64,000 nt of DNA from Agromyces archimandritae (GTDB taxonomy: Bacteria > Actinomycetota > Actinomycetes > Actinomycetales > Microbacteriaceae), in the NCBI RefSeq assembly GCF_018024495.1, contig NZ_CP071696.1, positions 3,389,308 to 3,453,307 of the forward strand, in the 5' to 3' direction. Made by a program: the position numbers and the translations under genes. Positions 29,480 to 42,593 of the stretch are shown one piece after another; position 1 is the first letter of the stretch; every line of letters starts with the position of its first letter. The notes under the pieces are model-generated. The model made no database searches, was not told where the DNA came from, and worked only from the letters and a program-made list of their open reading frames with translations.

Positions 29480-29671
29480 GCGTCCGATAAGCTGGACGCC
29501 AACGGCGTCGATCCGGCCATCACCGGGGAGTCTTCGGAAGAACGGCGGCCTCGGCCGCCCACTAGAACCGAACGGGGCAGGCCCGTCATAGCCGGAGAAG
29601 AGCGGCGGTCGCCCAGGCGGCCGCAAGCGGGGTGGTACCGCGACGGGCTTCCGCAGGAACCCGGCGTCCTC
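29480..29671 (+). promoter_or_regulatory. ileS T-box riboswitch (ultrashort stem I, actinobacterial type)
   Basis: The leader between tetR and ileS has T-box features. The specifier ATC (isoleucine) is at 29519-29521 in gccatcaccggggagtcttc, followed by the cttcggaagaacggcggcc stretch and the invariant T-box sequence TGGTACCGCG at 29633-29642. Actinobacterial ileS T-boxes of this short-stem class control translation by exposing or hiding the ribosome-binding site. Here an AGGA at about 29656 sits where it could pair with gtcct just before the GTG start. Uncharged tRNA-Ile should turn ileS on. Confidence 0.92.
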
Positions 29672-32600
29672 GTGGAAACGTCCGATCCAGGAGCCAGCGC
29701 GTTGTACCCCAAGGACCAATCGCCCGAAGACGCCCGAGGCGTCGTCCCCTCGCCGAGCTTCCCCGCCGTCGAGGCCGGCATCCTCGCGTTCTGGAAGCAG
29801 GACGACACCTTCCAGGCATCTGTCGACGAGCGCGAAGGCGCATCCGAATGGGTCTTCTACGACGGCCCGCCCTTCGCCAACGGGCTGCCGCACTACGGGC
29901 ACCTGCTCACCGGCTACGCCAAGGACGTCTTCCCCCGCTTCCAGACCATGCGCGGCCACCAGGTGCACCGCCGCTTCGGCTGGGACACCCATGGCCTGCC
30001 CGCCGAGCTCGAGGCCGAACGCCAGCTCGGCATCACCGACAAGTCCGAGATCGAGGCGATGGGCATCGCCGAGTTCAACGAGGCAGCCCGCGCCTCCGTG
30101 CTCCGCTACACCGAGGAGTGGCAGGACTACGTCACCCGCATGGCTCGCTGGGTCGACTTCGAGAACGACTACAAGACCCTCGACGTCACCTACATGGAAT
30201 CCGTCGTGTGGGCCTTCAAGCAGCTGCACGAGAAGGGCCTCGCCTACGAGGGCTACCGCGTGCTGCCGTACTGCTGGCGCGACCAGACGCCGCTGTCCAA
30301 CCACGAACTGCGCATGGACGACGACGTCTACAAGATGCGCCAGGACCAGACCGTCACCGTCACCTTCCCCCTCACCGGGCCGAAGGCCGAGACCCTGGGC
30401 CTCACCGCCGTCCGTGCACTCGCCTGGACGACCACGCCGTGGACCCTGCCGACGAACCTCGCCCTCGCCGTCGGCCCCGACATCGCCTACGCCGTCGTCC
30501 CCGCCGGCCCCGCGGGGACCCCGGATGCGACCGTGCTGCGCGAGCGCGCGGGCGCCGGCGCCGATGCCCAGGTGCTCGGCGGCGAATACCTGATCGCCGT
30601 CGACCGCGTCGGCGACCACGCGAAGGACCTCGGCTACGCATCCGCCGACGAGGCGCGCGCCGCGATCACCCGAACCATCCCCGGCCGCGAGCTCGAAGGG
30701 ATCAGCTACGACCGCCTCTTCGACTACTACGCCGAGCGGGACGGGCTCGAAGACGCGTGGCGGATCCTCCTCGCCGACTACGTCACCACCGAGGACGGCA
30801 CCGGCCTCGTGCACCTCGCGCCCGCCTACGGCGAAGAGGATCAGCGGGCCTGCGAAGCCGCCGGCATCCCCGTCGTCCTCTCCCTCGACGACGGCGGGCA
30901 CTTCCTGCCCGAGGTCACCGACGTCGCCGGCATGCTCTGGAGCGACGCCAACAAGCCGCTCACGCAACTGCTGAAATCCGAGGGGCGCCTGCTCCGCCAG
31001 GCCAGCTACGAGCACTCCTACCCGCACTGCTGGCGGTGCCGGAACCCGCTCATCTACAAGGCCGTCTCGAGCTGGTTCGTGCGGGTCAGCGAGTTCCGCG
31101 ACCGCATGGGCGAGCTGAATCAGGGCATCACTTGGGTGCCCGAGAACGTCAAGGACGGCCAGTTCGGCAAGTGGGTCGCCGGCGCCCGCGACTGGTCGAT
31201 CAGCCGCAACCGCTACTTCGGCTCCCCGATCCCGGTGTGGAAGAGCGACGACCCCGCCTACCCGCGGGTCGACGTCTACGGCTCCCTCGCCGAGCTCGAG
31301 GCCGACTTCGGGCGCCTGCCGGTCAACCGCGCCGGCGAACCCGACCTGCACCGCCCCTACATCGACGAGCTCACCCGCCCGAACCCCGACGACCCGACGG
31401 GGCGCTCGACGATGCGCCGCATCCCCGACGTGCTCGACGTCTGGTTCGACTCGGGATCCATGCCCTTCGCCCAGGTGCACTACCCGTTCGAGAACCGCGA
31501 GTGGTTCGACACGCACAACCCCGCCGACTTCATCGTCGAGTACATCGGGCAGACCCGCGGCTGGTTCTACGTCATGCACGCCCTGTCGACGGCGCTCTTC
31601 GACCGTCCGGCGTTCGAGAACGTCGTCAGCCACGGCATCGTCCTCGGCAGCGACGGGCAGAAGATGTCGAAGAGCCTGCGCAACTACCCGGACGTCGCCG
31701 AGGTCTTCCAGCGCGACGGCTCCGACGCCATGCGCTGGTTCCTCATGTCGAGCCCGGTGCTGCGCGGCGGCAACCTCATCGTCACCGAGGAGGGCATCCG
31801 CGAAGGCGTCCGCCAGGTCATGCTGCCGCTGTGGAGCACCTGGTACTTCTTCTCCCTGTACGCCAACACGGCCCGCCCCGGCGGCTACGACGCGGTGCGG
31901 CGCACCGACTCCGACGACGTCCTGGACCGCTACCTGCTTGCCAAGACCGGCGAGCTCGTGACCGCGGTCACCGCCGACCTCGAGGCCTTCGACACGACCC
32001 TGGCCTCGCAGAAGCTCCGCGACTTCGCCGATGTGCTCACGAACTGGTACGTGCGGCGCTCCCGCGACCGGTTCTGGTCCGGCGTCGGCGACGACGGTTC
32101 GGGCACGGAGGCGTTCGACACCCTGTACACGGTGCTGGAGACCTTCACCCGCCTGGCCGCCCCCTTGCTGCCGCTCGTCAGCGAGCAGGTCTGGCGCGGC
32201 CTCACCGGCGGTCGCAGCGTGCACCTGACCGACTGGCCGGACGCGGCCGCGTTCCCCGCCGACGACGAGCTCGTGGCCGCGATGGATGCCGTCAGGCAGA
32301 CCTCCTCCGCGGTGCTCGCGCTCCGCAAGCAGTCCGGCAAACGTGTCCGCCTCCCGCTCGCCTCGCTCACCGTCGTCGCCGACGGCACCGCCGCGCTCGC
32401 ACCGTTCGAGGGCATCCTCCGCGAGGAGCTGAACGTCAAAGCGGTCGAACTCGTACCGCTCGCCGCCGACAGCGCCGAACGCTTCGGCGTGACCAAGCGC
32501 CTCACGGTCAACGCCCGGGCCGCCGGGCCCCGCCTCGGCAAGTCGGTGCAGACGGCGATCAAGGCCGCCCGCGCCGGCGACTGGAGCGTCGACGGCGACA

Positions 32601-33010
32601 CCGTCACCGCCGGCGGTATCGGCCTCGAAGCCGGCGAGTACGAGCTCGTGCTCGAGGCCGGTTCGGCCGATGACGGCAGCGCCCTCGCCCTGCTGCCTGG
32701 CGGCGGCTTCGCGATCCTCGACACCCGCACGACGCCCGAGCTCGAAGCCGAAGGGCTCGCACGCGACGTCATCCGCGCCGTGCAGGACGCCCGCAAGGCC
32801 GCAGGCCTCGACGTCGGCGACCGCATCCGCCTGAGCCTCGTGCTCGACGGGCCGGGCGCCGCCGCGGCATCCGCCCACGAAGCCCTCATCGCCGGCGAGA
32901 CCCTCGCGAGCGAACTCCACGTCGCCGCAGGCGAGCTCACCCGGCAGAGCGCCGGCGCCAAGCCCGTCGGCGACGACTCGGCCCTGACCATCACCTTGGA
33001 GCGCGCATGA
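29672..33010 (+). CDS. ileS: isoleucine-tRNA ligase (IleRS2-like)
   Basis: Charges tRNA-Ile, with CP1-domain editing of valine. The 1112-residue product starts at GTG ([20 protein letters not shown]), 30 bases after the T-box core. The ATP-binding motif is HYGH at 74-77 ([16 protein letters not shown]) and KMSKS lies at 664-668. The length and HYGH variant match the type 2, eukaryote-like IleRS found in actinobacteria, a class known for low mupirocin sensitivity; sensitivity of this enzyme is inference. Its stop overlaps folC (ATGA). Confidence 0.96.
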   Translation: METSDPGASALYPKDQSPEDARGVVPSPSFPAVEAGILAFWKQDDTFQASVDEREGASEWVFYDGPPFANGLPHYGHLLTGYAKDVFPRFQTMRGHQVHRRFGWDTHGLPAELEAERQLGITDKSEIEAMGIAEFNEAARASVLRYTEEWQDYVTRMARWVDFENDYKTLDVTYMESVVWAFKQLHEKGLAYEGYRVLPYCWRDQTPLSNHELRMDDDVYKMRQDQTVTVTFPLTGPKAETLGLTAVRALAWTTTPWTLPTNLALAVGPDIAYAVVPAGPAGTPDATVLRERAGAGADAQVLGGEYLIAVDRVGDHAKDLGYASADEARAAITRTIPGRELEGISYDRLFDYYAERDGLEDAWRILLADYVTTEDGTGLVHLAPAYGEEDQRACEAAGIPVVLSLDDGGHFLPEVTDVAGMLWSDANKPLTQLLKSEGRLLRQASYEHSYPHCWRCRNPLIYKAVSSWFVRVSEFRDRMGELNQGITWVPENVKDGQFGKWVAGARDWSISRNRYFGSPIPVWKSDDPAYPRVDVYGSLAELEADFGRLPVNRAGEPDLHRPYIDELTRPNPDDPTGRSTMRRIPDVLDVWFDSGSMPFAQVHYPFENREWFDTHNPADFIVEYIGQTRGWFYVMHALSTALFDRPAFENVVSHGIVLGSDGQKMSKSLRNYPDVAEVFQRDGSDAMRWFLMSSPVLRGGNLIVTEEGIREGVRQVMLPLWSTWYFFSLYANTARPGGYDAVRRTDSDDVLDRYLLAKTGELVTAVTADLEAFDTTLASQKLRDFADVLTNWYVRRSRDRFWSGVGDDGSGTEAFDTLYTVLETFTRLAAPLLPLVSEQVWRGLTGGRSVHLTDWPDAAAFPADDELVAAMDAVRQTSSAVLALRKQSGKRVRLPLASLTVVADGTAALAPFEGILREELNVKAVELVPLAADSAERFGVTKRLTVNARAAGPRLGKSVQTAIKAARAGDWSVDGDTVTAGGIGLEAGEYELVLEAGSADDGSALALLPGGGFAILDTRTTPELEAEGLARDVIRAVQDARKAAGLDVGDRIRLSLVLDGPGAAAASAHEALIAGETLASELHVAAGELTRQSAGAKPVGDDSALTITLERA

Positions 33011-34359
33011 CCGACGAACACCGCGAGGCCGCCGACGCGGTCTACGAGGCGCTGCTGGGCCGCATCGGCGAGGCCGACCCCCGCCCCAGGCTCGAACCCA
33101 CCCGCCGGGCCGTCGAACTCCTCGGCGATCCGCACCGCGCCGCACCCGTGATCCACATCACGGGCACGAACGGCAAGACCTCCACGGGGCGGCTCATCGA
33201 ATCGATCCTGCGCGCCCACGAACTGCGCACCGGCACGCTCACGAGCCCGCACCTCGAACGCTTCACCGAACGCATCCGCATCGACGGGGAGCCGATCTCC
33301 GACGAGGCCGTGGCCCGCAACTGGGCCGACATCGAGCCCTACATCGGGATGGTGGATGCCGAACTCGCCGCCCGCGACGAGGCACCGCTGACCTTCTTCG
33401 AGGTGCTCACGGTGCTCGCCTTCGCCGCCTTCGCCGACGCCCCCGTCGACATCGTCGTGCTCGAGGTCGGGATGGGCGGCGAATGGGACTCGACGAACGT
33501 CGCCGACGCCCAGGTCGCCGTCTTCACCCCCATCGACCTCGACCACCAGGCCAGGCTCGGCCGCACGATCGAGGAGATCGCGCGCACCAAGTCCGGCATC
33601 ATGAAGCCCTCGGCGGCCGTCGTCAGCGCCGCGCAGCGGCCCGAGGCGCTCGCCGTGCTCGAGGAGGCGGCACGCCTGACCGAGTCGAGCCTGGCCGTCG
33701 AAGACCGAGACTTCGGCGTCATCGAGTCGAAGGTCGCCGTCGGCGGCCAGCTCGTCTCGGTCCGCGGGCTCGCAGGCGAATACCGGGATCTGCTCCTGCC
33801 GCTCTTCGGCCGGCATCAGGCCGAGAACGCGGCCGTCGCGATCGCGGCCGTCGAATCGTTCCTCGGCGCCGGAACGGTCGCCCTCTCGAACGAGGTGCTG
33901 GAGGCGGGTCTTGCGGCATCCACGTCCCCGGGCCGCCTGCAGCCGATCGGCACCGAGCCGACCGTGCTCGTGGATGCCGCCCACAACCCCCACGGTGCGC
34001 ACGCCCTCGTGGCCGCGCTCGAGGAGTTCTTCGAGTTCGATTCGCTCGTGATCGTGCTCGGGATCGTCGCCGGCAAAGATGCCGCCGGCATCGTCCGCGA
34101 ACTCGCGAAGACCGGGGCGGACTTCATGGTCACGCAGTCCGAGTCCGATCGTTCGATCCCGGCCGATGAACTCGCCGCGATCGTCGCGGCCGAGGCGGGC
34201 CGCGAACGGGTGCGCGTCGAGGAACGTTCCGACGATGCGATCGACGAGGCCAGGCGGATCGCCGCCGAACGCGGGGGAGCGGTGCTCGTGACCGGCTCCA
34301 TCGTGCTCGTCGGCGAGATCATCGCCCAGGCCGCCGACCGCGGATGGGGCAACGCATGA
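33007..34359 (+). CDS. folC: bifunctional folylpolyglutamate synthase / dihydrofolate synthase
   Basis: Adds glutamate to dihydropteroate and to folates, an ATP-dependent cytoplasmic Mur-ligase-family enzyme. The 450-residue product has the P-loop [11 protein letters not shown] at 51-61, the [13 protein letters not shown] segment near 77-90 and the conserved [12 protein letters not shown] motif near 155-166. Length is normal. It overlaps ileS at its start and the DUF4233 gene at its end, so the ileS T-box may also influence its expression. Confidence 0.94.
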   Translation: MTDEHREAADAVYEALLGRIGEADPRPRLEPTRRAVELLGDPHRAAPVIHITGTNGKTSTGRLIESILRAHELRTGTLTSPHLERFTERIRIDGEPISDEAVARNWADIEPYIGMVDAELAARDEAPLTFFEVLTVLAFAAFADAPVDIVVLEVGMGGEWDSTNVADAQVAVFTPIDLDHQARLGRTIEEIARTKSGIMKPSAAVVSAAQRPEALAVLEEAARLTESSLAVEDRDFGVIESKVAVGGQLVSVRGLAGEYRDLLLPLFGRHQAENAAVAIAAVESFLGAGTVALSNEVLEAGLAASTSPGRLQPIGTEPTVLVDAAHNPHGAHALVAALEEFFEFDSLVIVLGIVAGKDAAGIVRELAKTGADFMVTQSESDRSIPADELAAIVAAEAGRERVRVEERSDDAIDEARRIAAERGGAVLVTGSIVLVGEIIAQAADRGWGNA

Positions 34360-34814
34360 ACGGGCGTTCGGCCGTCGCGAGCCTCGGCGCGATCGTGCTC
34401 GTCTTCGAGATGCTCGTCGTGTTCCTGGCCGCTCTCGTGATCTGGGGGCTCGCGCCGGCGCCGTTCGGCGACGGCGGCATCCCGTCCTGGGTCGCGCTCG
34501 CGGGCGGCGGCGTGTTCCTCGTGCTCATGGTCGTGACCATGCGCCTGCTGCCTCGCAGCTCCGCGATCATCCTCGGCTGGGTGCTGCAGGGCCTGCTGGT
34601 CCTGGCCGGCTTCCTGAACCCGGCGCTGTTCGTCGTCGGCGCCCTCTTCGGCGGCATGTGGTGGTACTGCATGGTCACCGGAGCGCGCCTGGACCGCCAG
34701 AGCGCAGAGGCGCGCGCCGCCGAAGCAGCCGAAGCCGCCGACCGACCCTCAGCCGACGACACGCCCGCCGACGACGCGCCGGGCGACGATGCGCCGGGCC
34801 GACCCGCCGACTGA
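34356..34814 (+). CDS. DUF4233 membrane protein
   Basis: A 152-residue protein with four hydrophobic segments in the first 115 residues (such as GAIVLVFEMLVVFLAALVIW and GVFLVLMVVTMRLL) and a hydrophilic acidic tail containing DDxP repeats (SADDTPADDAPGDDAPG). It matches DUF4233, an actinobacterial family almost always encoded between folC and ndk, as here. No biochemical function is established. The start overlaps the folC stop as ATGA. Confidence 0.88.
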   Translation: MNGRSAVASLGAIVLVFEMLVVFLAALVIWGLAPAPFGDGGIPSWVALAGGGVFLVLMVVTMRLLPRSSAIILGWVLQGLLVLAGFLNPALFVVGALFGGMWWYCMVTGARLDRQSAEARAAEAAEAADRPSADDTPADDAPGDDAPGRPAD

Positions 34815-34853
34815 TCCGTCCCCGATCCATCGCCCCACCGGAAGGAACCACCG

Positions 34854-35276
34854 ATGACCACACCGATCGAAGAAACCCTCGTCCTCGTCAAGCCCGACGG
34901 GGTCGCCCGCAACCTCACGGGCGAGATCCTGCGCCGCATCGAGGCGAAGGGCTACTCGCTCGTCGACCTGAAGCTGCTGCAGGCCGACCGCGAACTGCTC
35001 GCCGAGCACTACGCCGAGCACGAGGGCAAGCCCTTCTACGAGCCCCTCATCGAGTTCATGGAGTCGGGCCCGATCGTCGCGATGCGCGTGGCCGGCAACC
35101 GCGTCATCGAAGGCTTCCGGGTGCTGGCCGGCACGACCGACCCGACGACGGCCGCGCCCGGCAGCATCCGCGGCGACTTCGGCCGCGACTGGGGGCTCTC
35201 GGTGCAGCAGAACCTCGTGCACGGTTCCGACTCGCCTGAGTCGGCCGCGCGCGAGCTCGCCCTCTGGTTCTCCTGA
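34854..35276 (+). CDS. ndk: nucleoside diphosphate kinase
   Basis: Transfers the terminal phosphate of nucleoside triphosphates to diphosphates through a phosphohistidine. The 140-residue product shows TLVLVKPDGVARNLTGEIL near 8-26 and the active-site motif NLVHGSDS with the catalytic H123. A good GGAAGG ribosome-binding site precedes the ATG. It closes the ileS-folC-DUF4233-ndk run and is followed by a hairpin. Confidence 0.97.
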   Translation: MTTPIEETLVLVKPDGVARNLTGEILRRIEAKGYSLVDLKLLQADRELLAEHYAEHEGKPFYEPLIEFMESGPIVAMRVAGNRVIEGFRVLAGTTDPTTAAPGSIRGDFGRDWGLSVQQNLVHGSDSPESAARELALWFS

Positions 35277-35286
35277 TCGTCCGCGG

Positions 35287-35330
35287 GCGGATGCCGTGGC
35301 GTGCCGGGGAGCCGGCGTCGCGGCATCCGC
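35287..35330. terminator. nested hairpin, bidirectional terminator ndk / VKOR gene
   Basis: GCGGATGCCG at 35287-35296 pairs with CGGCATCCGC at 35321-35330, enclosing a second stem GCCGG-ggag-CCGGC. It lies between convergent ndk and the VKOR-family gene, whose stop is at 35337. No long T-run is present. Confidence 0.7.
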
Positions 35331-35336
35331 TCCGTC

Positions 35337-35963
35337 TCAGCCGAAGAGGTTCTGCAGGTCGATGAGCACCCGCGGGATGGCGTTCATCCGCGCCTGCGCG
35401 AGGATCACGACGACCGCGTAGGCGACGACGGTGATGAGCGGCACCCACTTCAGCAGGGTGCCGCCGATGCGGCGCACGCGCTCGGAGCCGCCGAAGCGGC
35501 CTTCGCGCAGGTTGTAGAGGGTGACGGCGAAGAACGCCGGGATCGTCACCGCCCAGGTGACCATGCACCAGGGGCAGAGCACGTCGAGCACGTAGATCGA
35601 CTGCTGGATGAGCCAGCAGACGAGGCCGAAGGCGAAGAGCAGGCCGGCGTTGAAGACGAGCCAGTACCAGCGGGCGAAGCGCGCCCCGGCCAGGAGGCTC
35701 ATGCCGACGACGATGACCGCCGGCCAGGCCATGAGGCCGAGGAACGGGTTCGGGAAGCCGAACACGGAGCCCTGCTCACTCGCGAGATTCACGCTGCAGC
35801 CGACGAGCACGCCCACGTTGCAGGAGGGGACGTGGGTCGGATCCTCGAGGGTCAGCACCTTCTCGAGCGAGAGTTCGAAGGCCGCGAGCAATCCGATCGC
35901 CCCGGCGATCACGAGGAACACGGCGAAGGCGACGGGGCGGCGGGTCGGGCTCTGCTCGGGCAT
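35337..35963 (-). CDS. vitamin K epoxide reductase (VKOR) family membrane protein
   Basis: A 208-residue membrane thiol oxidoreductase. In actinobacteria VKOR homologues reoxidise periplasmic DsbA-like proteins using menaquinone, replacing DsbB. The active-site C-P-W-C is at 130-133 and the loop cysteine pair is C48 and C56 (PSCNVGVLVGCSVN). Four to five membrane helices are evident. No DsbA-like partner is adjacent. CAGAAT lies 6 bases before the ATG, possibly a leaderless promoter. It is divergent from the RNase E/G gene. Confidence 0.92.
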   Translation of the reverse strand: MPEQSPTRRPVAFAVFLVIAGAIGLLAAFELSLEKVLTLEDPTHVPSCNVGVLVGCSVNLASEQGSVFGFPNPFLGLMAWPAVIVVGMSLLAGARFARWYWLVFNAGLLFAFGLVCWLIQQSIYVLDVLCPWCMVTWAVTIPAFFAVTLYNLREGRFGGSERVRRIGGTLLKWVPLITVVAYAVVVILAQARMNAIPRVLIDLQNLFG

Positions 35964-36010
35964 GGCTCGATTCTGGCACGCCGTGCCCGCCCGTATGCAG
36001 CACTCCGTGC

Positions 36011-36236
36011 GATAATGGGAGCAGTCGTCCGGGCCGCGCCCGGTCGACGCCGATGAAGGCTTCGAGATGCGCACAGCATCCGTGATGCGGCGAGCACGCC
36101 GCGAAGATGTGGCGACCCGGGTGACCCCGCAGGTCGCAGAGACGTGAAGGATTCGCGATCCGCCGAGGCGGACCGCACGAGATGGCCGGGATCGGACGGC
36201 GCGGTCGCCGAACCCCGGCATAGGAGTGCACCAGCG
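36011..36236 (+). promoter_or_regulatory. long 5' leader of the RNase E/G gene with 5'-terminal hairpin
   Basis: GATAAT at 36011-36016 is a plausible -10, which would start the mRNA near 36023 and leave a leader of about 214 bases. The first bases of that mRNA would form an 11-bp hairpin with one mismatch (36024-36034 with 36038-36048, loop cgc). Long structured leaders are the established route of RNase E autoregulation in other bacteria. Its use here is inference. Confidence 0.45.
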
Positions 36237-39065
<2,829 letters not shown>

Positions 39066-39066
39066 G

Positions 39067-39345
39067 TCAGGCCTTCCGGGCGCGTCGCTGCCGCGGCGTG
39101 ACCCGGAGGCCGCTCGCGGCGAGGCGCCGGACGAGTTCGCGCGTCGGCACGGGCTCGGCCCCGGCGGCCACGAGCTCGTCGTAGCGCTCGACGGGCACGT
39201 CGTAGTGGTCGAGGTCGAATGCGCGCGGCGGCAGCCCCTGGGCATCCGCGAACCGCCGCAGCTCCTCGATGGAGTCGTCGCTCACGAGGTGCGCCCAGAG
39301 CGTGCCGTGGGCGATCCACATGGGCGTATCGATGAGCACCGTCAT
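39067..39345 (-). CDS. DUF4031 domain protein
   Basis: A 92-residue protein, MTVLIDTPMWIAHGTLWAHL at its N-terminus, matching the small DUF4031 family. Conserved histidines (H13, H19) and HYDVPVERY are visible, as is a basic C-terminus (RVTPRQRRARKA). Function unknown. TAGACT at 39353-39358 (minus strand) lies 7 bases before the ATG, suggesting a leaderless transcript. Its stop is one base from the stop of the convergent RNase E/G gene, leaving no room for a separate terminator. Confidence 0.85.
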   Translation of the reverse strand: MTVLIDTPMWIAHGTLWAHLVSDDSIEELRRFADAQGLPPRAFDLDHYDVPVERYDELVAAGAEPVPTRELVRRLAASGLRVTPRQRRARKA

Positions 39346-39383
39346 GCGCCCGAGTCTAGGCCGCGACCCGACGCTCACCGCGT

Positions 39384-39412
39384 TTGACCGCCCATCGTCC
39401 TTCGAGTAGAAT
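39384..39412 (+). promoter_or_regulatory. sigma-70-type promoter of rplU-rpmA
   Basis: TTGACC (39384-39389) and TAGAAT (39407-39412) are separated by exactly 17 bases, the best housekeeping promoter match in the window. Transcription would start near 39419, giving a leader of about 140 bases before rplU. Confidence 0.8.
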
Positions 39413-39418
39413 CGACCG

Positions 39419-39559
39419 TTGGTGCGTGTCGGCTTATCCCGATGCGTGCACACGGTTTTCTGGCAGTGATCGCCTCTCTCCCGCTGGGGCGCGCGCGCAG
39501 TGACACATCCAATTCGGCAGTCGGAGCCGTCAGAGGCTCCCCGATGTGAGGTATGAATA
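39419..39559 (+). promoter_or_regulatory. rplU leader with hairpin before the start codon
   Basis: A leader of about 140 bases lies between the promoter and rplU. It has a GC-rich middle and a perfect hairpin GGAGCC-gtcaga-GGCTCC at 39523-39540, just before the gagg ribosome-binding site. Leaders upstream of rplU that respond to L21 are known in several bacterial groups; whether this one belongs to such a class cannot be decided by eye. Confidence 0.45.
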
Positions 39560-39868
39560 GTGGTTTACGCAGTAGTGCGCGCCGGCGGACGGCAGGAGAA
39601 GGTCGAAGTCGGCACCATCGTGACGATGGACCGCGTGCAGGCCGATGCGAAGGGCAACGTCTCGCTCCCGGCGGTGCTGCTCGTCGACGGTGACAAGATC
39701 ACCTCCGACGCGGCGGCCCTCGCGAAGGTCACGGTCACGGCCGAGGTCCTCGAAGACCTGCGCGGTCCCAAGATCGTCATCCAGAAGTTCAAGAACAAGA
39801 CCGGCTACAAGAAGCGCCAGGGCCACCGTCAGGAGCTCACGCGCGTCAAGGTCACCGGCATCAAGTAA
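39560..39868 (+). CDS. rplU: 50S ribosomal protein L21
   Basis: Large-subunit ribosomal protein that binds 23S rRNA. The 102-residue product starts at GTG ([20 protein letters not shown]) and contains the family signature [16 protein letters not shown] near 76-91. It is followed after 20 bases by rpmA, the near-universal order rplU-rpmA-obg. Confidence 0.97.
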   Translation: MVYAVVRAGGRQEKVEVGTIVTMDRVQADAKGNVSLPAVLLVDGDKITSDAAALAKVTVTAEVLEDLRGPKIVIQKFKNKTGYKKRQGHRQELTRVKVTGIK

Positions 39869-39888
39869 GGCCGCAAGGAGAAGCAGAC

Positions 39889-40146
39889 ATGGCACACAAA
39901 AAGGGAGCGAGCTCCACTCGCAACGGTCGTGACTCGAACGCCCAGCGCCTCGGCGTGAAGCGCTTCGGCGGCCAGGTCGTCAAGGCCGGCGAGATCATCG
40001 TCCGCCAGCGCGGCACGCACTTCCACCCCGGGGCCGGCGTCGGCCGCGGCGGTGACGACACGCTGTTCGCCCTCGAGGCCGGCGCGGTCGAGTTCGGCGC
40101 CAAGGGCGGCCGCAAGGTCGTCAACATCGTGGCGGCCGGCGAATAA
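39889..40146 (+). CDS. rpmA: 50S ribosomal protein L27
   Basis: Ribosomal protein whose N-terminal tail reaches the peptidyl transferase centre. The 85-residue product starts [20 protein letters not shown] directly, without the cleavable N-terminal extension seen in Firmicutes, and has [20 protein letters not shown] at about 42-61. A strong terminator hairpin follows. Confidence 0.97.
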   Translation: MAHKKGASSTRNGRDSNAQRLGVKRFGGQVVKAGEIIVRQRGTHFHPGAGVGRGGDDTLFALEAGAVEFGAKGGRKVVNIVAAGE

Positions 40147-40160
40147 CCGGACGTACCTTC

Positions 40161-40195
40161 GTGAGGGCGGGCTTCGGCTCGCCCTCACGTGTTTT
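40161..40195 (+). terminator. rho-independent terminator between rpmA and obg
   Basis: GTGAGGGCG at 40161-40169 pairs with CGCCCTCAC at 40180-40188 around an inner GCTTCGGC tetraloop stem, followed by gtgtttt. It lies 18-25 bases before the obg start, so it may limit obg expression relative to the ribosomal protein genes. Confidence 0.85.
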
Positions 40196-40212
40196 CGAGG
40201 AGGGGATGGGCG

Positions 40213-41727
40213 ATGGTCAGCTTCGTCGATGAGGTGACCCTGCACCTCCGCGCAGGCCACGGCGGTGACGGCTGCGTCTCGGTGCGCCGCGAGAAGTTCA
40301 AGCCGCTGGCCGGCCCCGACGGCGGCAACGGCGGCTCGGGCGGCGACATCGTGCTCGTCGCCGACCCGCAGGTGACGACGTTGCTCGCCTACCATCGGCG
40401 TCCGCACCGCTCGTCGCAGAACGGTTCGCCCGGCATGGGCGACAACCGTGCCGGCGCATCGGGCGAGGTCCTCGAACTCGCCGTCCCGGTCGGCACGGTG
40501 GTGAAGGACGCCGCCGGCGCCGAGCTGGCCGACCTCGAAGCGCCCGGCATGCGCTTCGTCGTCGCCGACGGCGGGCAGGGCGGCCTCGGCAACGCGGCGT
40601 TGGCGTCCCCGAAACGCAAGGCGCCCGGCTTCGCACTGCTGGGTACGCCGGGCTACGAGGGCGATGTGGTCCTCGAGCTGAAGACCCTCGCCGATGTCGC
40701 CCTCGTCGGCTTCCCCTCCGCCGGCAAGTCGAGCCTCATCGCGGCCATGTCGGCCGCGAAACCGAAGATCGCCGACTATCCGTTCACGACGCTGCATCCG
40801 AACCTCGGCGTCGTGCAGGCCGGCGAGCACCGTTTCACGGTCGCCGATGTCCCCGGCCTCATCGAGGGGGCGAGCGAGGGCAAGGGCCTCGGCCTCGAGT
40901 TCCTCCGCCACGTCGAACGGTGCGAGGCGCTGTTGCACGTCATCGACTGCGCGACCCTCGAGCCGGGCCGCGATCCGCTGAGCGACTTCGAGACGATCCG
41001 CGCCGAACTCGCCGCCTATCCCGTTCCCGAGGGGCAGACGCCGCTGCTCGAGCGCCCGCAGCTCGTCGCGCTGAACAAGATCGACGTGCCCGAGGCGCGA
41101 GAGCTGGCCGATTTCGTCCGCCCCGAGTTCGAGGCGATGGACCTGCCCGTCTTCGAGATCTCGACGGTGAGCCGCACCGGTCTGCGCGAGCTCGGGTTCG
41201 CCCTGGGCGAAGTGGTGGATGCCGCACGAGCCGCGAAGGCCGATGCGCCCGAACCGCCGCGCATCGTGCTCAGGCCCCGCGCCGTCGACGCCGCAGATTT
41301 CGTCGTGAAGGTCGAGGGCGGCAGCGCCGGCCCCGTCTACCGGGTGATCGGCACGAAGCCGGAGCGCTGGGTGGCCCAGACCGACTTCGCCAACGACGAG
41401 GCCGTCGGCTACCTCGCCGACCGTCTGGCGCGCCTCGGCGTGGAGGACGAGCTCGTGCGCGCCGGTGCGACGCCCGGTTCGACCGTCGTGATCGGCGCCG
41501 GTGCCGGGGTCGTCTTCGACTGGGAGCCGACGCTCACCTCCGCCGCCGAGCTCGTGACCGCCCCGCGCGGCACGGATGCGCGTCTGGACGAGAACCGGCG
41601 GGCGACCCGTGCCGAGCGTCGCAGCGAGTACCACGAGCGCATGGATGCGAAGGCCGAGGCCCGCGCAGAACTCGACCGCGAGCGCGAAGCCGGTATCTGG
41701 CGTGACGACGACGAGGAGGAGCGTTGA
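40213..41727 (+). CDS. obg: GTPase Obg/CgtA
   Basis: Essential GTPase acting in large ribosomal subunit assembly and stress response. The 504-residue product has the glycine-rich Obg fold ([20 protein letters not shown] near 15-34), G1 motif [11 protein letters not shown] near 167-177, switch [15 protein letters not shown]3 [12 protein letters not shown] and G4 NKID. The C-terminal OCT domain ([20 protein letters not shown]) ends in a charged tail. ATG 40213 is preferred over an upstream GTG. The stop overlaps proB. Confidence 0.95.
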   Translation: MVSFVDEVTLHLRAGHGGDGCVSVRREKFKPLAGPDGGNGGSGGDIVLVADPQVTTLLAYHRRPHRSSQNGSPGMGDNRAGASGEVLELAVPVGTVVKDAAGAELADLEAPGMRFVVADGGQGGLGNAALASPKRKAPGFALLGTPGYEGDVVLELKTLADVALVGFPSAGKSSLIAAMSAAKPKIADYPFTTLHPNLGVVQAGEHRFTVADVPGLIEGASEGKGLGLEFLRHVERCEALLHVIDCATLEPGRDPLSDFETIRAELAAYPVPEGQTPLLERPQLVALNKIDVPEARELADFVRPEFEAMDLPVFEISTVSRTGLRELGFALGEVVDAARAAKADAPEPPRIVLRPRAVDAADFVVKVEGGSAGPVYRVIGTKPERWVAQTDFANDEAVGYLADRLARLGVEDELVRAGATPGSTVVIGAGAGVVFDWEPTLTSAAELVTAPRGTDARLDENRRATRAERRSEYHERMDAKAEARAELDREREAGIWRDDDEEER

Positions 41728-42548
41728 GCGATCGGCTCGAGCGGGGGGCGGTCGCAGCTGCTCGACGCATCGTCGTGAAGGTCGGATCCTCCTCGATCAG
41801 CGGCGACAACGCGGGCCAGATCGGGCCGCTCGTCGACGCCCTGGCCGACGCGCACGCGCGCGGCGTCGAAGTCGTCCTCGTCTCGAGCGGAGCGATCGCC
41901 ACCGGGATGCCGTTCCTCTCGCTCGATGCGCGACCGGATGACCTCGCCACCCAGCAGGCTGCGGCATCCGTCGGCCAGAACATCCTCATCTTCCGCTATC
42001 AGGACGCGCTGCGCCGCTTCGGGATCGTCGCCGGCCAGGTGCTGCTGACCGCGGGCGACCTCGAGCACGAAACCGCGCGCAGCAATGCCCAGCGGGCGAT
42101 GGATCGGCTGCTGTCGCTCAGGATCCTGCCGATCGTGAACGAGAACGACACGGTCGCCACGCACGAGATCCGCTTCGGCGACAACGACCGGCTCGCAGCC
42201 CTCGTCGCCCAGCTCGTCGGAGCGGACCTGCTGGTGCTGCTGTCGGACGTGGATGCGCTGTACACCCGCGACCCGCGGCTGCCGGGTGCCGAGCCCATCG
42301 ACGTCGTGCCGTTCGGCGATGCCCTCGACGGCGTCGAGATCGGCAGCACGGGCCGGTCCGGCGTCGGCACGGGCGGGGCGGAGACCAAGGTGTCGGCGGC
42401 GCGCATCGCCGCCGAAGCGGGCGTCGGAGTGCTCATCACGGCGACCGGGAAGGTCGGCCGGGCATTGGCGGCCGGCGACGTCGGCACCTGGTTCGAACCC
42501 GGCGAACGGCCGGTGTCGACGATGACGGGCGGCATCCCCGTCATCTGA
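41724..42548 (+). CDS. proB: glutamate 5-kinase without PUA domain
   Basis: Phosphorylates glutamate in the first step of proline synthesis. The 274-residue protein starts at TTG ([20 protein letters not shown]) overlapping the obg stop, behind a gaggagga. Amino-acid-kinase motifs are [18 protein letters not shown] near 50-60, [17 protein letters not shown] near 138-154 and [14 protein letters not shown] near 212-225. It stops after the kinase domain; the C-terminal PUA domain of E. coli-type enzymes (about 100 residues) is missing, as in some other bacteria. Confidence 0.93.
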   Translation: MSDRLERGAVAAARRIVVKVGSSSISGDNAGQIGPLVDALADAHARGVEVVLVSSGAIATGMPFLSLDARPDDLATQQAAASVGQNILIFRYQDALRRFGIVAGQVLLTAGDLEHETARSNAQRAMDRLLSLRILPIVNENDTVATHEIRFGDNDRLAALVAQLVGADLLVLLSDVDALYTRDPRLPGAEPIDVVPFGDALDGVEIGSTGRSGVGTGGAETKVSAARIAAEAGVGVLITATGKVGRALAAGDVGTWFEPGERPVSTMTGGIPVI

Positions 42549-42593
42549 GCTCGTTCGGCGCTCGGCGCGCACGGCCGCCGCTACGCTTGCACC

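Noticed and set aside
27149..33145. Minus-strand open frame of nearly 2000 codons spanning the solute-binding gene, tetR and ileS
   Set aside because: Only the part below 28786 has coding character (lipoprotein). The rest is antisense to ileS and its T-box and arises because high GC removes stop codons.
39448..39559. A small protein gene in the rplU leader (ATG at 39553)
   Set aside because: The frame starting at 39553 is not the rplU frame, and the GTG at 39560 gives the conserved L21 N-terminus. The region is better explained as an mRNA leader.
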